From assembly GCF_014698045.1 (NCBI RefSeq), contig NZ_JACJSE010000011.1, positions 1 to 64,000 of the forward strand: a stretch of DNA of 64,000 nt. Reading direction: 5' to 3'. The DNA is from Aulosira sp. FACHB-615. GTDB lineage: Bacteria > Cyanobacteriota > Cyanobacteriia > Cyanobacteriales > Nostocaceae. The notes beneath the pieces were generated by a model, which saw only the letters and a program-made list of their open reading frames with translations, ran no database searches and was not told the DNA's origin. The translations under genes were made by a program, and so were the position numbers. This document shows, one piece after another, positions 16,891 through 26,057 of this stretch (position 1 is the first letter of the stretch; each line of letters begins with the position of its first letter).

Positions 16891-17352
16891 TTAAACTAAT
16901 TGCTTATAAAAAGCTAATGACTGTTTGATATTGGTATAACCAATTTTTTCATAAAATAAATGTGCTTCTTTGCGGATAATATTAGAACGTAACATTACTC
17001 CATCACATTCTTTTAATACAGCCCATTGTTCGATATACTGCATTAAATAACGCCCAATTCCGTGATGACGATAATCTTTATCTACCACTAAACCTAAAAG
17101 AATTGCTTGCTTTGGCATAATGAGTAAATCACAAATATGAGCGTGCGCCCAACCAATTACATATTCATTTGCTAAAGTTGCGACATAAACAATATGTTCT
17201 GCATCATTTTTAATGTTATTCAGACGTTGCTCTACCTGTTGATTTGTCAAAGAATATCCTAGTTGTTCACCAAGGATAGTAATTCTTTCTGCATCTTTAA
17301 TATTAGCTTGTTTAATTGTAACTTCTTTAACTAAAACAACTTTATTTACCAT
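16891..17352 (-). CDS. GNAT-family N-acetyltransferase
   Basis: 153 residues. The acetyl-CoA loop is seen as DKDYRHHGIGRYLMQYIEQW (R/QxxGxG/A) with the following helix and MLRSNIIRKEAHLFYEKIGY. Substrate unknown. It starts 12 bp after the methyltransferase stop and is probably co-transcribed with it. Confidence 0.85.
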   Translation of the reverse strand: MVNKVVLVKEVTIKQANIKDAERITILGEQLGYSLTNQQVEQRLNNIKNDAEHIVYVATLANEYVIGWAHAHICDLLIMPKQAILLGLVVDKDYRHHGIGRYLMQYIEQWAVLKECDGVMLRSNIIRKEAHLFYEKIGYTNIKQSLAFYKQLV

Positions 17353-17364
17353 AATTATTACCCA

Positions 17365-18150
17365 TTATGATTTATCAAGTGTTGTGTAAATAAAGCGATA
17401 GCCTATATCAATCTCTTGCAGATTATGAATTTCATCATATTTTTTTATCCATTCTCCGCTATTTAAATCGGCTGTAAGTAACTTTAATCCTTTTTCTACT
17501 AAGTCTTGATTAGCTAACGCAAAAGATGATATACCCGCACGTACTTCGGCTCTCAGATATAATTCTGGTCGTCTCCAAGCTGCGGCGGCGAATAAATCAG
17601 ACAAGTCGTGTGGTAACAAAAATGGTATGGCTTCAACGCGCCTTTTAGTATTCTGCTGAAGTAAATTAATTTGTTCGTTTAACGGTAAAAATCGTAAAGC
17701 ATCTTCCCATAAAAAGGGAAAATAATCATAAAGCCAAATTCTTTGCGCGAGTCTAATATCAAAAGTTAGTAAAACGATTGTTCCATCTCTAATAATTCTT
17801 TGCATTTCTTGGAAAGATTTTTCGAGATGCGAAAAGTGATGTATCGCTAAAATGCTGATAACGCCATCAACAGATTTATCTGGTAAAGCTAAATTTTCTG
17901 CATAGCCAGTAAACCACTCAACTTGAGGATGTACAACCGCTTGCTGTCGCATCACAATAGAAGGTTCGACAGCATAAACAAACAATCCTTGGTTAGCCAA
18001 GGCTACGCCATAACCACCAGTACCAGCACCAATATCAGCGATAACACTACCATTTGGTAAATTGAGTAGATTAATTATTGCATTGACGATGCGAATGTCA
18101 GGAACGCGAGTTTGGGAATATTGTTTACCAATGGAATTATAAATAGGCAT
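17365..18150 (-). CDS. Class I SAM-dependent methyltransferase
   Basis: 261 residues. SAM-binding motif I is VIADIGAGTGGYGVALANQG, with the acidic strand-2 end YAVEPS and motif IV GVISILAIHHFSHLEKSFQE typical of UbiE/Methyltransf_11 enzymes. Substrate unknown. It heads a short unit with the acetyltransferase at 16891. Confidence 0.87.
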   Translation of the reverse strand: MPIYNSIGKQYSQTRVPDIRIVNAIINLLNLPNGSVIADIGAGTGGYGVALANQGLFVYAVEPSIVMRQQAVVHPQVEWFTGYAENLALPDKSVDGVISILAIHHFSHLEKSFQEMQRIIRDGTIVLLTFDIRLAQRIWLYDYFPFLWEDALRFLPLNEQINLLQQNTKRRVEAIPFLLPHDLSDLFAAAAWRRPELYLRAEVRAGISSFALANQDLVEKGLKLLTADLNSGEWIKKYDEIHNLQEIDIGYRFIYTTLDKS

Positions 18151-18200
18151 TTTTTTGAAATATTCAATGGTTAAAAATTATTTAACTAGTTCTAGTAAAT

Positions 18201-18269
18201 TTAAAAGTTGATTGATGATAAATTTAATAATGTATTGTCGAGGTCGAAAATTATCGCTTGATAACTCAT
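18201..18269 (-). pseudogene. N-terminal fragment of a HAD-family hydrolase
   Basis: 22 codons from the ATG at 18269 read MSYQAIIFDLDNTLLN and then a stop. DLDNTLL is HAD motif I with the catalytic aspartate. It is on the same strand as, and complements, the C-terminal HAD fragment at 14807-14990; the two could be ends of one interrupted gene. Confidence 0.65.
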
Positions 18270-18298
18270 TTTTATTTTATTATACTCAAATTAAATTT

Positions 18299-18823
18299 TC
18301 ATAAATTAATCCAATAACGGGAAATAACTATATCTGAATTTTCCAAAAATTCTTCACTTGTTAATTGACCTTGATTTTTCTGAATTATACGGGCGGAAGC
18401 AATATTATCTTTATTACAGGTTAAAAGAACACGATTCAAACCCATGTTTCTAGCTTTTTCTAAAGTCTTAGTCAGTATTTGTGTACCATATCCTTTGCTT
18501 CTTTGAAGAGGACGAATCATATATCCAATATGTCCTCCTCGATATTCTAAATTAGGTATTAACCAATGACGTAATTGGCTTTCGCCTAGAATTACTTTAT
18601 TCTGTTCCACTAACCAATACGTTGTTGCAGGTACAAAACCAGGTTTTAAATCAATACCTTTGGAATTATTTTCTAAGTATTGAATATAAGCTGAAAAATC
18701 TTCTTGAATTAACGTTAAATTATTCTGATCAAATAGGCGTGATTCACCATGTTTTTGATATTCTGCTACCATATCAATAAACTCTGAATACAAATCACAA
18801 GTCGGTTTAATTAATTCAAGCAT
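18299..18823 (-). CDS. GNAT acetyltransferase (RimJ/RimL-like)
   Basis: 174 residues. GGHIGYMIRPLQRSKGYGTQ is the acetyl-CoA-binding motif A, and LNRVLLTCNKDNIASARIIQKNQG matches the conserved C-terminal part with NxxSxR-type residues. Substrate unknown. The gene lies between the HAD fragment and the flavoprotein. Confidence 0.85.
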   Translation of the reverse strand: MLELIKPTCDLYSEFIDMVAEYQKHGESRLFDQNNLTLIQEDFSAYIQYLENNSKGIDLKPGFVPATTYWLVEQNKVILGESQLRHWLIPNLEYRGGHIGYMIRPLQRSKGYGTQILTKTLEKARNMGLNRVLLTCNKDNIASARIIQKNQGQLTSEEFLENSDIVISRYWINL

Positions 18824-18890
18824 TTTACTAATTGAATCTTTAATTACGTTACGCTTTCCTAGAACTATTTATTTATGCTTTTTTGGTGCC

Positions 18891-20600
18891 TCACTTTACA
18901 GTTACATTGTATAGTTCTTTGGTTGTGTCTACTTCTACAATGTAAGGATCTACAGGACGCTTGAACAATACCATTTGTCCTGATTCATCTTTCTTTAAAT
19001 TGACATGACAGAACCATTCATCATCATTTTTTTCTGGATAATCTAAGCGGTAATGATATAGACCCCAACGAGTTTCTTGGCGATATAATGATGCTCTGGC
19101 TGCCATTTCTGCACAGTCTCGAATAAAATGCACTTCCAGAGAACGCATTAATTCATGGGGGTCACGCGCACCCATTAAATCTAAGGTTTGTTGATATTGA
19201 ACAAACTGTTTTAAACCAATTTCGATTTTGTTGCCTGATTTGGGTGGTTGGAGGTAATCATTAACTAAGCGTCTGAGTTTATATTCGACTTGGGTATGGG
19301 GTATGCCATTGGGTCGAGTTAATGGGGCGTAAATTCTGGCTTTTTCTGTTTCTAAAAAATCGGTATCTGGTTCGATAAAATCTAAATCTTGGATATATTC
19401 AATGGCATGAGTTCCGGCTATGCGACCGAATACAAATGCGCCAATCATATAATTATGGGGAACGCTGGCCATGTCTCCGGCTGCATATAAACCGGGAACT
19501 GTAGTTTGAGCATTTTCATTTACCCACACACCAGAAGCACTATGACCGCTACATAAACCGATTTCGGAAATGTGCATCTCTACGCCGTGGGTGCGGTAAT
19601 CTTCATTTCTACCTTGATGAAAGCGTTCTCTACTTGGTCTTTCATTTGCCCAAAGTATGGATTCAATTTCGGCAATTGTATCTTCATCAAGATGGGTCAT
19701 TTTGAGTTGGACTGGCCCTTTTCCTGAGTTTAATTCTTTCCAGATTTCCAACATCATTTGACCACTCCAATAGTCGCAACTAATGAAGCGATTTCCTTCG
19801 GCGTTGGCTGTATGTGCGCCAAATGGCCCGGCGACATAGGCGCAGGCAGGGCCGTTGTAATCTTTAATTAGGGGATTGACTTGAAAGCATTCAATGTTAC
19901 TGAGTTCTGCGCCTGCATGATAAGCCATTGAATAGCCATCACCAGCGTTGGTAGGATTTTCATACGTGCCGTAGAGATAGCCGGAAGCGGGTAAGCCGAG
20001 TCTGCCACAAGCACCTGTACAGAGGATGACGGCTTTGGCTTGAATGATTATATAGTCGCCGTTTCTGACATCAAATCCAACCGCGCCAATGGCACGTCCG
20101 TCTTTGACTAAGACACGGGTAGCCATGACACGGTTTGTCACTTTGACTTTGTGGCGTTTAACTTGGCGGGTGAGAATGGTTTTTAAGTCTTTACCTTCTG
20201 GCATGGGTAAAACATATTTACCCACACGATGCACTTGTTTTAAGTCATAGTTACCTTGGGCATCTTTTTGAAACTTTACGCCCCAACTTTCTAATTCTTG
20301 GATGACTTCATAACCTAATTTACCTGTTTGATATACAGCTTTTTGGTTGAGAATGCCATCGTTAGCGAGGGTGATTTCCCGGACGTATTGTTCTGGTGTG
20401 GAATGTCCGGGGATGACGGCGGTGTTGACTCCATCCATGCCCATTGCGATCGCACCACTCCGACGTATGTTAGCTTTTTCTAATATCAGCACCTCTGCAT
20501 CAGGATTTGCCTGCTTGGCTTTAATACCTGCCATTGTGCCAGCCGTACCGCCACCAATGACGAGTACATCAGTTTTTATGCGTTGAGTATTGATATCCAT
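18891..20600 (-). CDS. AprA/fumarate reductase-like FAD flavoprotein
   Basis: 569 residues. The FAD-binding start is TDVLVIGGGTAGTMAGIKAK. Further on come AVILCTGACGRLG, GDGYSMAYHAGAELSNIECFQ and GLYAAGDMASVPHNYMIGAFVFGR, as in the succinate dehydrogenase/fumarate reductase/APS reductase group. The C-terminal helical part (LMRSLEVHFIRDCAEMAARASLYRQETRWGLYHYR) resembles APS reductase alpha. The ferredoxin at 16632 is the probable electron partner and the sulfonate-type binding protein at 20781 is the immediate upstream gene. No full sulfate-reduction set is present, so an oxidative or reductive step on an organosulfur compound is inferred, not shown. Confidence 0.82.
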   Translation of the reverse strand: MDINTQRIKTDVLVIGGGTAGTMAGIKAKQANPDAEVLILEKANIRRSGAIAMGMDGVNTAVIPGHSTPEQYVREITLANDGILNQKAVYQTGKLGYEVIQELESWGVKFQKDAQGNYDLKQVHRVGKYVLPMPEGKDLKTILTRQVKRHKVKVTNRVMATRVLVKDGRAIGAVGFDVRNGDYIIIQAKAVILCTGACGRLGLPASGYLYGTYENPTNAGDGYSMAYHAGAELSNIECFQVNPLIKDYNGPACAYVAGPFGAHTANAEGNRFISCDYWSGQMMLEIWKELNSGKGPVQLKMTHLDEDTIAEIESILWANERPSRERFHQGRNEDYRTHGVEMHISEIGLCSGHSASGVWVNENAQTTVPGLYAAGDMASVPHNYMIGAFVFGRIAGTHAIEYIQDLDFIEPDTDFLETEKARIYAPLTRPNGIPHTQVEYKLRRLVNDYLQPPKSGNKIEIGLKQFVQYQQTLDLMGARDPHELMRSLEVHFIRDCAEMAARASLYRQETRWGLYHYRLDYPEKNDDEWFCHVNLKKDESGQMVLFKRPVDPYIVEVDTTKELYNVTVK

Positions 20601-20638
20601 AAGTAGGGAGTGGGGAATGGGGAGTGGAAATTACAATT

Positions 20639-20784
20639 ACTACTACAGGTTGGCGTAAGTAAACAGACCACACTTCGACTACTTCGGCTGCGCTCAGTAC
20701 AAGTACGCTCAGTGACCGGCTGTAATTGCTAAAAAGCTTGTGGTATCGTGATTTTTTCTTTTGCCTTTTGCCTTGTTGTACTAG
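20639..20784 (+). repeat. MITE-like element, family 1, copy B
   Basis: Starts with the degenerate TACTACAGGTTGGCGTAAGT and ends CCTTGTTGTACTAG. It contains the extra CACTTCGACTACTTCGGC.. segment also present in copy C. Its terminal CTAG supplies the TAG stop codon of the binding-protein gene (20781-20783, minus strand). Confidence 0.8.
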
Positions 20785-21857
20785 CCTCTAGCCTTCCAAA
20801 CAATTTCGCTAACATTGACAGATTTCGGTATCAGCTTGATTTTGTAAAAAGTATCGGCAATTTCCTGCTGTGCGCGAATTACTTCGTCGGTTAGCGGTAG
20901 TACGTCGTAGTCTCGGCGTTTTTCTGCCACTTCTAAAACTCCAGCATCAATACCCAATGCTGGCGCGAGAAATTTGGCGACTTCGGTAGGATTATTTTTT
21001 GCCCAGTCGCTTCTTTTTTTGACTTGTTCCAACACTGTTTTTAAAGCATCAGGGTTCTTGTCTACAAAAGATTTCGCCGCTAAATAATAACCGCGATTTG
21101 GTGCTAACCCAGTTGCATCAGTTAAGGTACGTGCGCCTGTAGCAGCTTGCGCCGCCGCTAAATACGGGTCCCAAATTGCCCAAGCATCAACATTATTACC
21201 CTCAAATGCCGCACGCGCATCAGGCGGTTGCAGAAAAGCAGGTTTGATATCGTTGTAATTTACTCCGCCTTTTTCTAAGGCTTTGACTAATAAGTAGTTA
21301 GTATTAGAACCTTTGGCAAACGCAACTCGTTTACCTTTTAAGTCTGTAAGGCTTTGAATAGGGGAATTTTTTGGCACAATAATTGCTTCGGCTTTGGGAC
21401 TCCAAGGGTCGTAAGCAACATATACTAAGGGATTACCTGCTGCTTGGGCAAAGATTGGTGGTGATTCACCTGTGTAGCCAAAATCAATACTCCCAGCGTT
21501 CATTGCTTCTAACATTGGGGGGCCAGAAGGAAATTCTGACCATATTACGGAAGCACCACTCGCAGCAACAGCCTTTTCTAAATCTTGTTGAGCTTTCATC
21601 GCGCTGAGAATAGTTGCTGCTTTTTGATAGCCAATACGAATCACGACACCTTGATTGGTTGGACTGGAGTTGGCGGTTGGTGTTGCAGTGGAGTTACTCG
21701 CGTTGTTGGCAGAACACGCAGACATCACCAAAGCCAACGTCAACCCGCCAGCAAAGAATAAAGCAAATGTGTTAATTCTCAATAGTTCATAATTTTGCAG
21801 CACACTGCTGAACATCTTCATCAGTCTATTTGATAGATACTTGATTAACATAGGCAT
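20781..21857 (-). CDS. Sulfonate/taurine-type ABC transporter substrate-binding lipoprotein
   Basis: 358 residues. A signal with lipobox (LALVMSAC, lipidated Cys near residue 48) is followed by the NMT1/SsuA-like fold: VVIRIGYQKAATILSAMKAQ, MLEAMNAGSIDFGYTGESPP, LKGKRVAFAKGSNTNYLLVK and DAWAIWDPYLAAAQ. These match aliphatic sulfonate binding proteins of the SsuA type. The permease and ATPase genes are not in this window. Several starts are possible (Met1, Met13, Met15). The C-terminus ends inside the family 1 repeat, which donates the stop codon. Confidence 0.87.
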   Translation of the reverse strand: MPMLIKYLSNRLMKMFSSVLQNYELLRINTFALFFAGGLTLALVMSACSANNASNSTATPTANSSPTNQGVVIRIGYQKAATILSAMKAQQDLEKAVAASGASVIWSEFPSGPPMLEAMNAGSIDFGYTGESPPIFAQAAGNPLVYVAYDPWSPKAEAIIVPKNSPIQSLTDLKGKRVAFAKGSNTNYLLVKALEKGGVNYNDIKPAFLQPPDARAAFEGNNVDAWAIWDPYLAAAQAATGARTLTDATGLAPNRGYYLAAKSFVDKNPDALKTVLEQVKKRSDWAKNNPTEVAKFLAPALGIDAGVLEVAEKRRDYDVLPLTDEVIRAQQEIADTFYKIKLIPKSVNVSEIVWKARG

Positions 21858-22211
21858 ATTCAGGCTATAAGTGATCTAATAATACGTCAAGTCGAGCAAC
21901 TAACCGTAGTTTGATAGCATACTCACACAAATAGCCGACAATTGCAAGCTAGTAGTTCACCAACCCAATATTGCTGTGTAGACCCTGCAAGGGAGCAGGG
22001 GAGCAGGGGGGAATGAAGGTACTCTCTCCCCTGCCCCTCTGCCCCTCTGCCAGCCACCACGCAAAGTTATCTTGGCAGACTACTAGTAGCATTTTGGATT
22101 TAAGATTTTAGATTTTGGACTAGTAAGGGTTGATTGGTAAGCTTTTGAGCGTTAAGATAGGTTTCTCTAGATACAATGCACTTAGCTTTATTGTTGAGGA
22201 ACTTCTCATAG
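21858..22211. other. Intergenic region with a TIR element
   Basis: No gene seen. It holds the divergent promoters of the sulfonate-binding and caspase genes and the TIR element at 21949-22086. Confidence 0.6.
21949..22086. repeat. MITE-like element, family 2 (CTAGTAGT ends)
   Basis: CTAGTAGTTCACCAA at the left matches the reverse complement of TTGGCAGACTACTAG at the right at 12 of 15 positions. The interior has GGAGCAGGGG and CCCCTCTGCC arms that can fold together. There is no coding capacity. Confidence 0.75.
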
Positions 22212-24389
22212 ATGTGTCCAGTAAGTGTTCGGACTAGTAACTCTACGCGCAACCTAGAAACTGGTGTAGCAAAACTGTGGCTGTTGTTAGTGGGAGTTAA
22301 TCAATATCAAGATGAGCGCATACCTTGTTTACGTTATTCTGCACAAGATTGCCAAGGTTTAAGTGCAGCGTTAAGTGCAGCAACGGCAGGATTTCCTCAA
22401 AAAGAATTGCGAGTTTATTGTGATCATAGTGAGAATTTACCTTTATTAGAAAATATCCGCAATAGTTTAAAAGAAATTGCGGCGGCGGCTCAAGCTATAG
22501 ATACAGTACTAGTTTATTTTTCTGGTCACGGAATGTTAGAACCATCTGATAAACAGGTGGTTTTGTGTTTGCAAGACACTCAACAAGATAATTTAATTAA
22601 CACTGGGTTGCAATTACAAGAATTATTGCAAATATTAGAAAATAGTGCTGCCCAACAACAGTTAGTTTGGTTAGATGCTTGTCATAGTGGTGATTTGACT
22701 TTTGTGGGGGCGAGGGGCGAAAAAAATCCTTTGCTAGATTCTACACAAGAATTAGTAGAAATTCTCCGCCAAAGAGCAGCTAAGAGAAAGGGATTTTATG
22801 CTTTATTATCTTGCGATCGCGGTCAACAATCTTGGGAATTTTCCCAATTAGGTCACGGAGTTTTCACTTACTATTTAATTCGCGGATTGCGGGGAGAAGC
22901 CGCAGATTTTCAGGGAATTATTGAAGCTGATGGTTTGTACCGCTATGTTTATCATCAAACACTGGCATATATAGATAAAGCTAATCAACAATTGCGAGTC
23001 ATTAATCAACTCAAAAAAGGTAGAGGCGAAAATCAAATTCATTCGGAATATACTTTACAAACACCGAAACGAATTGTCGAAGGTGTGGGTGAGGTAATTT
23101 TAGGACTAAAACCAAATCAAAAAGGTGCCACACGTCATCCCCGCCAAGGTTTAATTATTGATGGATTTTCTCAGATTAAAAGTGCTTCCGCTTTCATCAA
23201 AACACTCAGCAATTCTGGTAATTTTGAAATTAATTATTGGAACGGGCGTGGCAATAGTATAAATTCAGATGTCCGCAAAGCCATTCAAAAGTGCTTACTT
23301 GCCGAATCTTTCTCGGAATCTCCCAAAGAATATCAAGTCCAAGAAACTGCTACAATATTTTTATATTTACGTGGACAAGTTCAAGAAACATCCACAGGTG
23401 AAGCAGTATTAGTATTAGCTGATGGTACCGTAATTCATCGAGCTTGGTTACGCAAGCAGTTACGCCTGTGTAAGTCACAACAAATTATTATTTTAGATTG
23501 TCCGTTCCCAGATAGTAATATCCGCGATTGGGTAGAGGAATTACAACTAGGCACAGATGCCGGACAATGTTTAATAGCTAGTACAGCACCAGATAATGCG
23601 AGTGAAACTTTTGCTAAGACTTTATTAGATATCTTCAATCAAGATAAGCAATCTTCTGGACTCACAGCCGCTAGTTTAATTACCCAATTACAAATCAATT
23701 TAGCATCCAGTGAAGTTAAATTATATTTTTGGTTATCTGGTTCCCAAGGAATTATAGAAGTTTTCCCAGAGAAGCATTCATTTGTCCCTGACAGTTCTAC
23801 TCAACCAATAGAAGATGATGATTTAAGTTCATCTTTAGGCATAGATTACTCGCAATTGCGAGATTTATTACAAGCTGGTAGATGGTTAGAAGCCGATGCA
23901 GAAACCACAAATCTGATATTAAAAATGGCGCAAAGAGAACAACAACGCCACCTTGATTTGCAGAGCTTAGAAAACCTACCTTGTATTGATTTACTGACTA
24001 TCGATCGCCTCTGGGTAAAATACAGTCACGGACACTTCGGTTTCAGTGTCCAGCAACGCATTTACCAAAGCATTGCGAGTTCTGCATCAGACCCGGTGTT
24101 ATCTTTAATGCTGGGTAGTGCCAAAGTTGCAGCGTCGGAAACTTGCATTGATTTTGCTAACCGAGTTGGCTGGCGGTTAAAAGATGCTTGGCTGAGTTAT
24201 GACAACCTCACTTGGACAGAAGATGCACCAATGGGACATTTGCCGTTTTTTGGCTTTTTTGAGTCGGTTTGGCGCGTCAAAGTCTTAGGCGTTTGGGAAT
24301 GGCATAGTGCGATCGCTACTGCTAATTGGTGGCAATTATGCGTTAATCTGTTCTCACGCCTAGAAGTTTGTCAAACACGCTTCAGTTAA
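22212..24389 (+). CDS. Caspase-family protease fused to a GUN4 domain
   Basis: 725 residues. The N-terminal caspase p20-like domain (about 20-260) starts KLWLLLVGVNQYQDERIPCL and carries the dyad His106 (FSGHG) and Cys157 (DACHSG). The middle region (about 300-530) has CHAT/VMAP-like character and is not firmly assigned. From about residue 543 (GIDYSQLRDLLQAGRWLEAD) to the end is a GUN4 domain, including CIDLLTIDRLWVKYS and GHFGFSVQQRIYQSI. GUN4 binds Mg-protoporphyrin in chlorophyll synthesis; here it may act as a tetrapyrrole sensor controlling the protease. No signal peptide; probably soluble. Confidence 0.87.
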   Translation: MCPVSVRTSNSTRNLETGVAKLWLLLVGVNQYQDERIPCLRYSAQDCQGLSAALSAATAGFPQKELRVYCDHSENLPLLENIRNSLKEIAAAAQAIDTVLVYFSGHGMLEPSDKQVVLCLQDTQQDNLINTGLQLQELLQILENSAAQQQLVWLDACHSGDLTFVGARGEKNPLLDSTQELVEILRQRAAKRKGFYALLSCDRGQQSWEFSQLGHGVFTYYLIRGLRGEAADFQGIIEADGLYRYVYHQTLAYIDKANQQLRVINQLKKGRGENQIHSEYTLQTPKRIVEGVGEVILGLKPNQKGATRHPRQGLIIDGFSQIKSASAFIKTLSNSGNFEINYWNGRGNSINSDVRKAIQKCLLAESFSESPKEYQVQETATIFLYLRGQVQETSTGEAVLVLADGTVIHRAWLRKQLRLCKSQQIIILDCPFPDSNIRDWVEELQLGTDAGQCLIASTAPDNASETFAKTLLDIFNQDKQSSGLTAASLITQLQINLASSEVKLYFWLSGSQGIIEVFPEKHSFVPDSSTQPIEDDDLSSSLGIDYSQLRDLLQAGRWLEADAETTNLILKMAQREQQRHLDLQSLENLPCIDLLTIDRLWVKYSHGHFGFSVQQRIYQSIASSASDPVLSLMLGSAKVAASETCIDFANRVGWRLKDAWLSYDNLTWTEDAPMGHLPFFGFFESVWRVKVLGVWEWHSAIATANWWQLCVNLFSRLEVCQTRFS

Positions 24390-24537
24390 GGTGATGAGAC
24401 TTGATTTCTCAATTTCTGCTCTACCATATTAGACAATGAGCAAGATTTGGGGGATTCTCCCCCAATCCCCCGATTGGGGGACGGTTGCGTCCCCCAAACC
24501 CCCTCCAAAATCATTCTTTCGTTTTTTGTTGAGTAAT

Positions 24538-24648
24538 TAACCCTGTTCTGTCACTCTGAAAAAATAAAAATCTGAGCTAAGTTTTCAACTTTGTATATAA
24601 CAAGGGTTTGAGCGTTTATTTTCTAATATAACCCTGTTCTGTCACTCT
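24538..24648. repeat. Exact 20-bp direct repeat
   Basis: TAACCCTGTTCTGTCACTCT occurs at 24538-24557 and 24629-24648 with 71 unrelated bases between. Two copies only. It could be a regulatory iteron or a remnant of an insertion. Confidence 0.75.
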
Positions 24649-24685
24649 CCGAAAAGCTTTATCATTTCTGAATTCTAGAGTTCTG

Positions 24686-24802
24686 ATACCATTTCACTTT
24701 AAAAATGATACGGATATGCAAGTAGCGCCTCGACTTCGCTCGGCGACCAGAAGCAGAGTTGCAGAGGAAGCGATTTCTATCAGTAATTTCGTGAAATGGT
24801 AT
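24686..24802. repeat. MITE-like element, family 3 (ATACCATTTCAC ends)
   Basis: ATACCATTTCAC (24686-24697) and GTGAAATGGTAT (24791-24802) form a perfect 12-bp terminal inverted repeat around 93 non-coding bases. It resembles a short non-autonomous transposable element. Confidence 0.8.
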
Positions 24803-25007
24803 GATACAGTGGGCGATCGCCCAGTTTTTTCTGAATTAAAATTCCACAAGATGACTAAATGTTAACGACAAATACCTGAATCTATTGATGTAGCGTATGT
24901 TTAAAACTTTTTATTAATAGGAGAAACCGGAAAGTGACAGAAGAGGGATATAGTCCTGCTACCCGACCACGATGATCCCAAATTTGGCGATCGCACCAGC
25001 ATAAATA

Positions 25008-26021
25008 TCAGCTTTGAACAGCAAACTCAGTTGGATCGATCCCCCAATTTACCCAGCAAATTGCTTCACGGGCAGAACTGATATCTGGTGGAACCCGCAA
25101 TACATGAATAAAGCCAGTACTGGGACAAGTCATTTTCAGCAAATGTATAGGTTCAATGTCAACCTCAGACTCAATTTGCAGCAAGGTGTATTCTTGCCAG
25201 TTGTCGCCTTCCTTCGCTTGCAACTCTTGACAAATCCGTTCATAGCCAATGCCTTGAATCAAAACCCGCCGTAGTTCTGCATTTCGTTGTTCTAGTAACC
25301 ACTCAGCACGCCAATTTGTTGGGTGGAGTCTACCATACTTCTCTGGCAAAGGAATTCCCCGATAGGCATAGACACCATAACCGTCAGGAAACTCGATTGC
25401 CGGAATTCCTTCGCCATGAATTTCCCCTGCACTATTGCGGCGAATCAGAGGACGCAAAATTGCGATCGCCACTCCTTCATAAGGAAACATCCAACCTACC
25501 TGTTGCATATAGTTGCAAAACAGATTGTATTTGTCTTGTGCCAGTGGGACTCCTAGCTGATGTGCTGCTGTAAACATTGCTGCCCAGCAAATACCCCATT
25601 CTGGTAATAAACAATCTCCTAAAAAATCTCCTAAAACCTCAGTTAATCTATCCAATATAATGCGTTGAAAAGAGCCTTCCCATAGTTCAGAGAGGGGATT
25701 TCTGATGCGGTGGGTTAATTCAGTTTGTAATGTGCCTAAACTACGAGAGAGCGATCGCCACAAATCTTCGCGTAACACTTCCCATAACTCCGCTAACATA
25801 CAGTCAGATTGCATACTTTGTTGTTCAATCTGCTGTCTTGCGGCTGCTGGACTATCAAAAAACTGGACTTCTGGTTTCGCCAATCCGGCATATTTATACA
25901 ATGTCTGAATTGCAATTGTAGCTTGCTCTAAATCCAGGTGTGTGCTGCAAACATTACGCCACTGAGATTGAGTTTGAGAGATAATGAGTTCTGTTTCTGA
26001 CGATGGCAAATTCTCAGCCAT
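25008..26021 (-). CDS. DUF6745-like protein of unknown function
   Basis: 337 residues, no signal peptide or membrane segment. The C-terminal half (RRVLIQGIGYERICQELQAK, then YTLLQIE, LKMTCPSTGFIHVLRVPP and AICWVNWGIDPTEF) resembles the uncharacterised DUF6745 family, as far as I can recognise it. It starts 37 bp after the stop of the WGR-domain gene on the same strand, so the two are probably one operon. Biochemical role unknown. Confidence 0.75.
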   Translation of the reverse strand: MAENLPSSETELIISQTQSQWRNVCSTHLDLEQATIAIQTLYKYAGLAKPEVQFFDSPAAARQQIEQQSMQSDCMLAELWEVLREDLWRSLSRSLGTLQTELTHRIRNPLSELWEGSFQRIILDRLTEVLGDFLGDCLLPEWGICWAAMFTAAHQLGVPLAQDKYNLFCNYMQQVGWMFPYEGVAIAILRPLIRRNSAGEIHGEGIPAIEFPDGYGVYAYRGIPLPEKYGRLHPTNWRAEWLLEQRNAELRRVLIQGIGYERICQELQAKEGDNWQEYTLLQIESEVDIEPIHLLKMTCPSTGFIHVLRVPPDISSAREAICWVNWGIDPTEFAVQS

Positions 26022-26057
26022 ACTATCTCCTAAAAGCAGGCAATAAAAAATTATTGA

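Larger units (their letters stand above)
24390..25007. other. Gene-free interval with hairpin, direct repeat and TIR element
   Basis: No gene found. It contains a strong GC hairpin TCCCCCAATC/GATTGGGGGA (24458-24481), an exact 20-bp direct repeat TAACCCTGTTCTGTCACTCT at 24538-24557 and 24629-24648, and the TIR element at 24686-24802. Confidence 0.65.

Noticed and set aside
24538..24648. Possible minimal CRISPR (20-bp repeat twice)
   Set aside because: Only two copies with a 71-bp spacer and no cas genes in the window.
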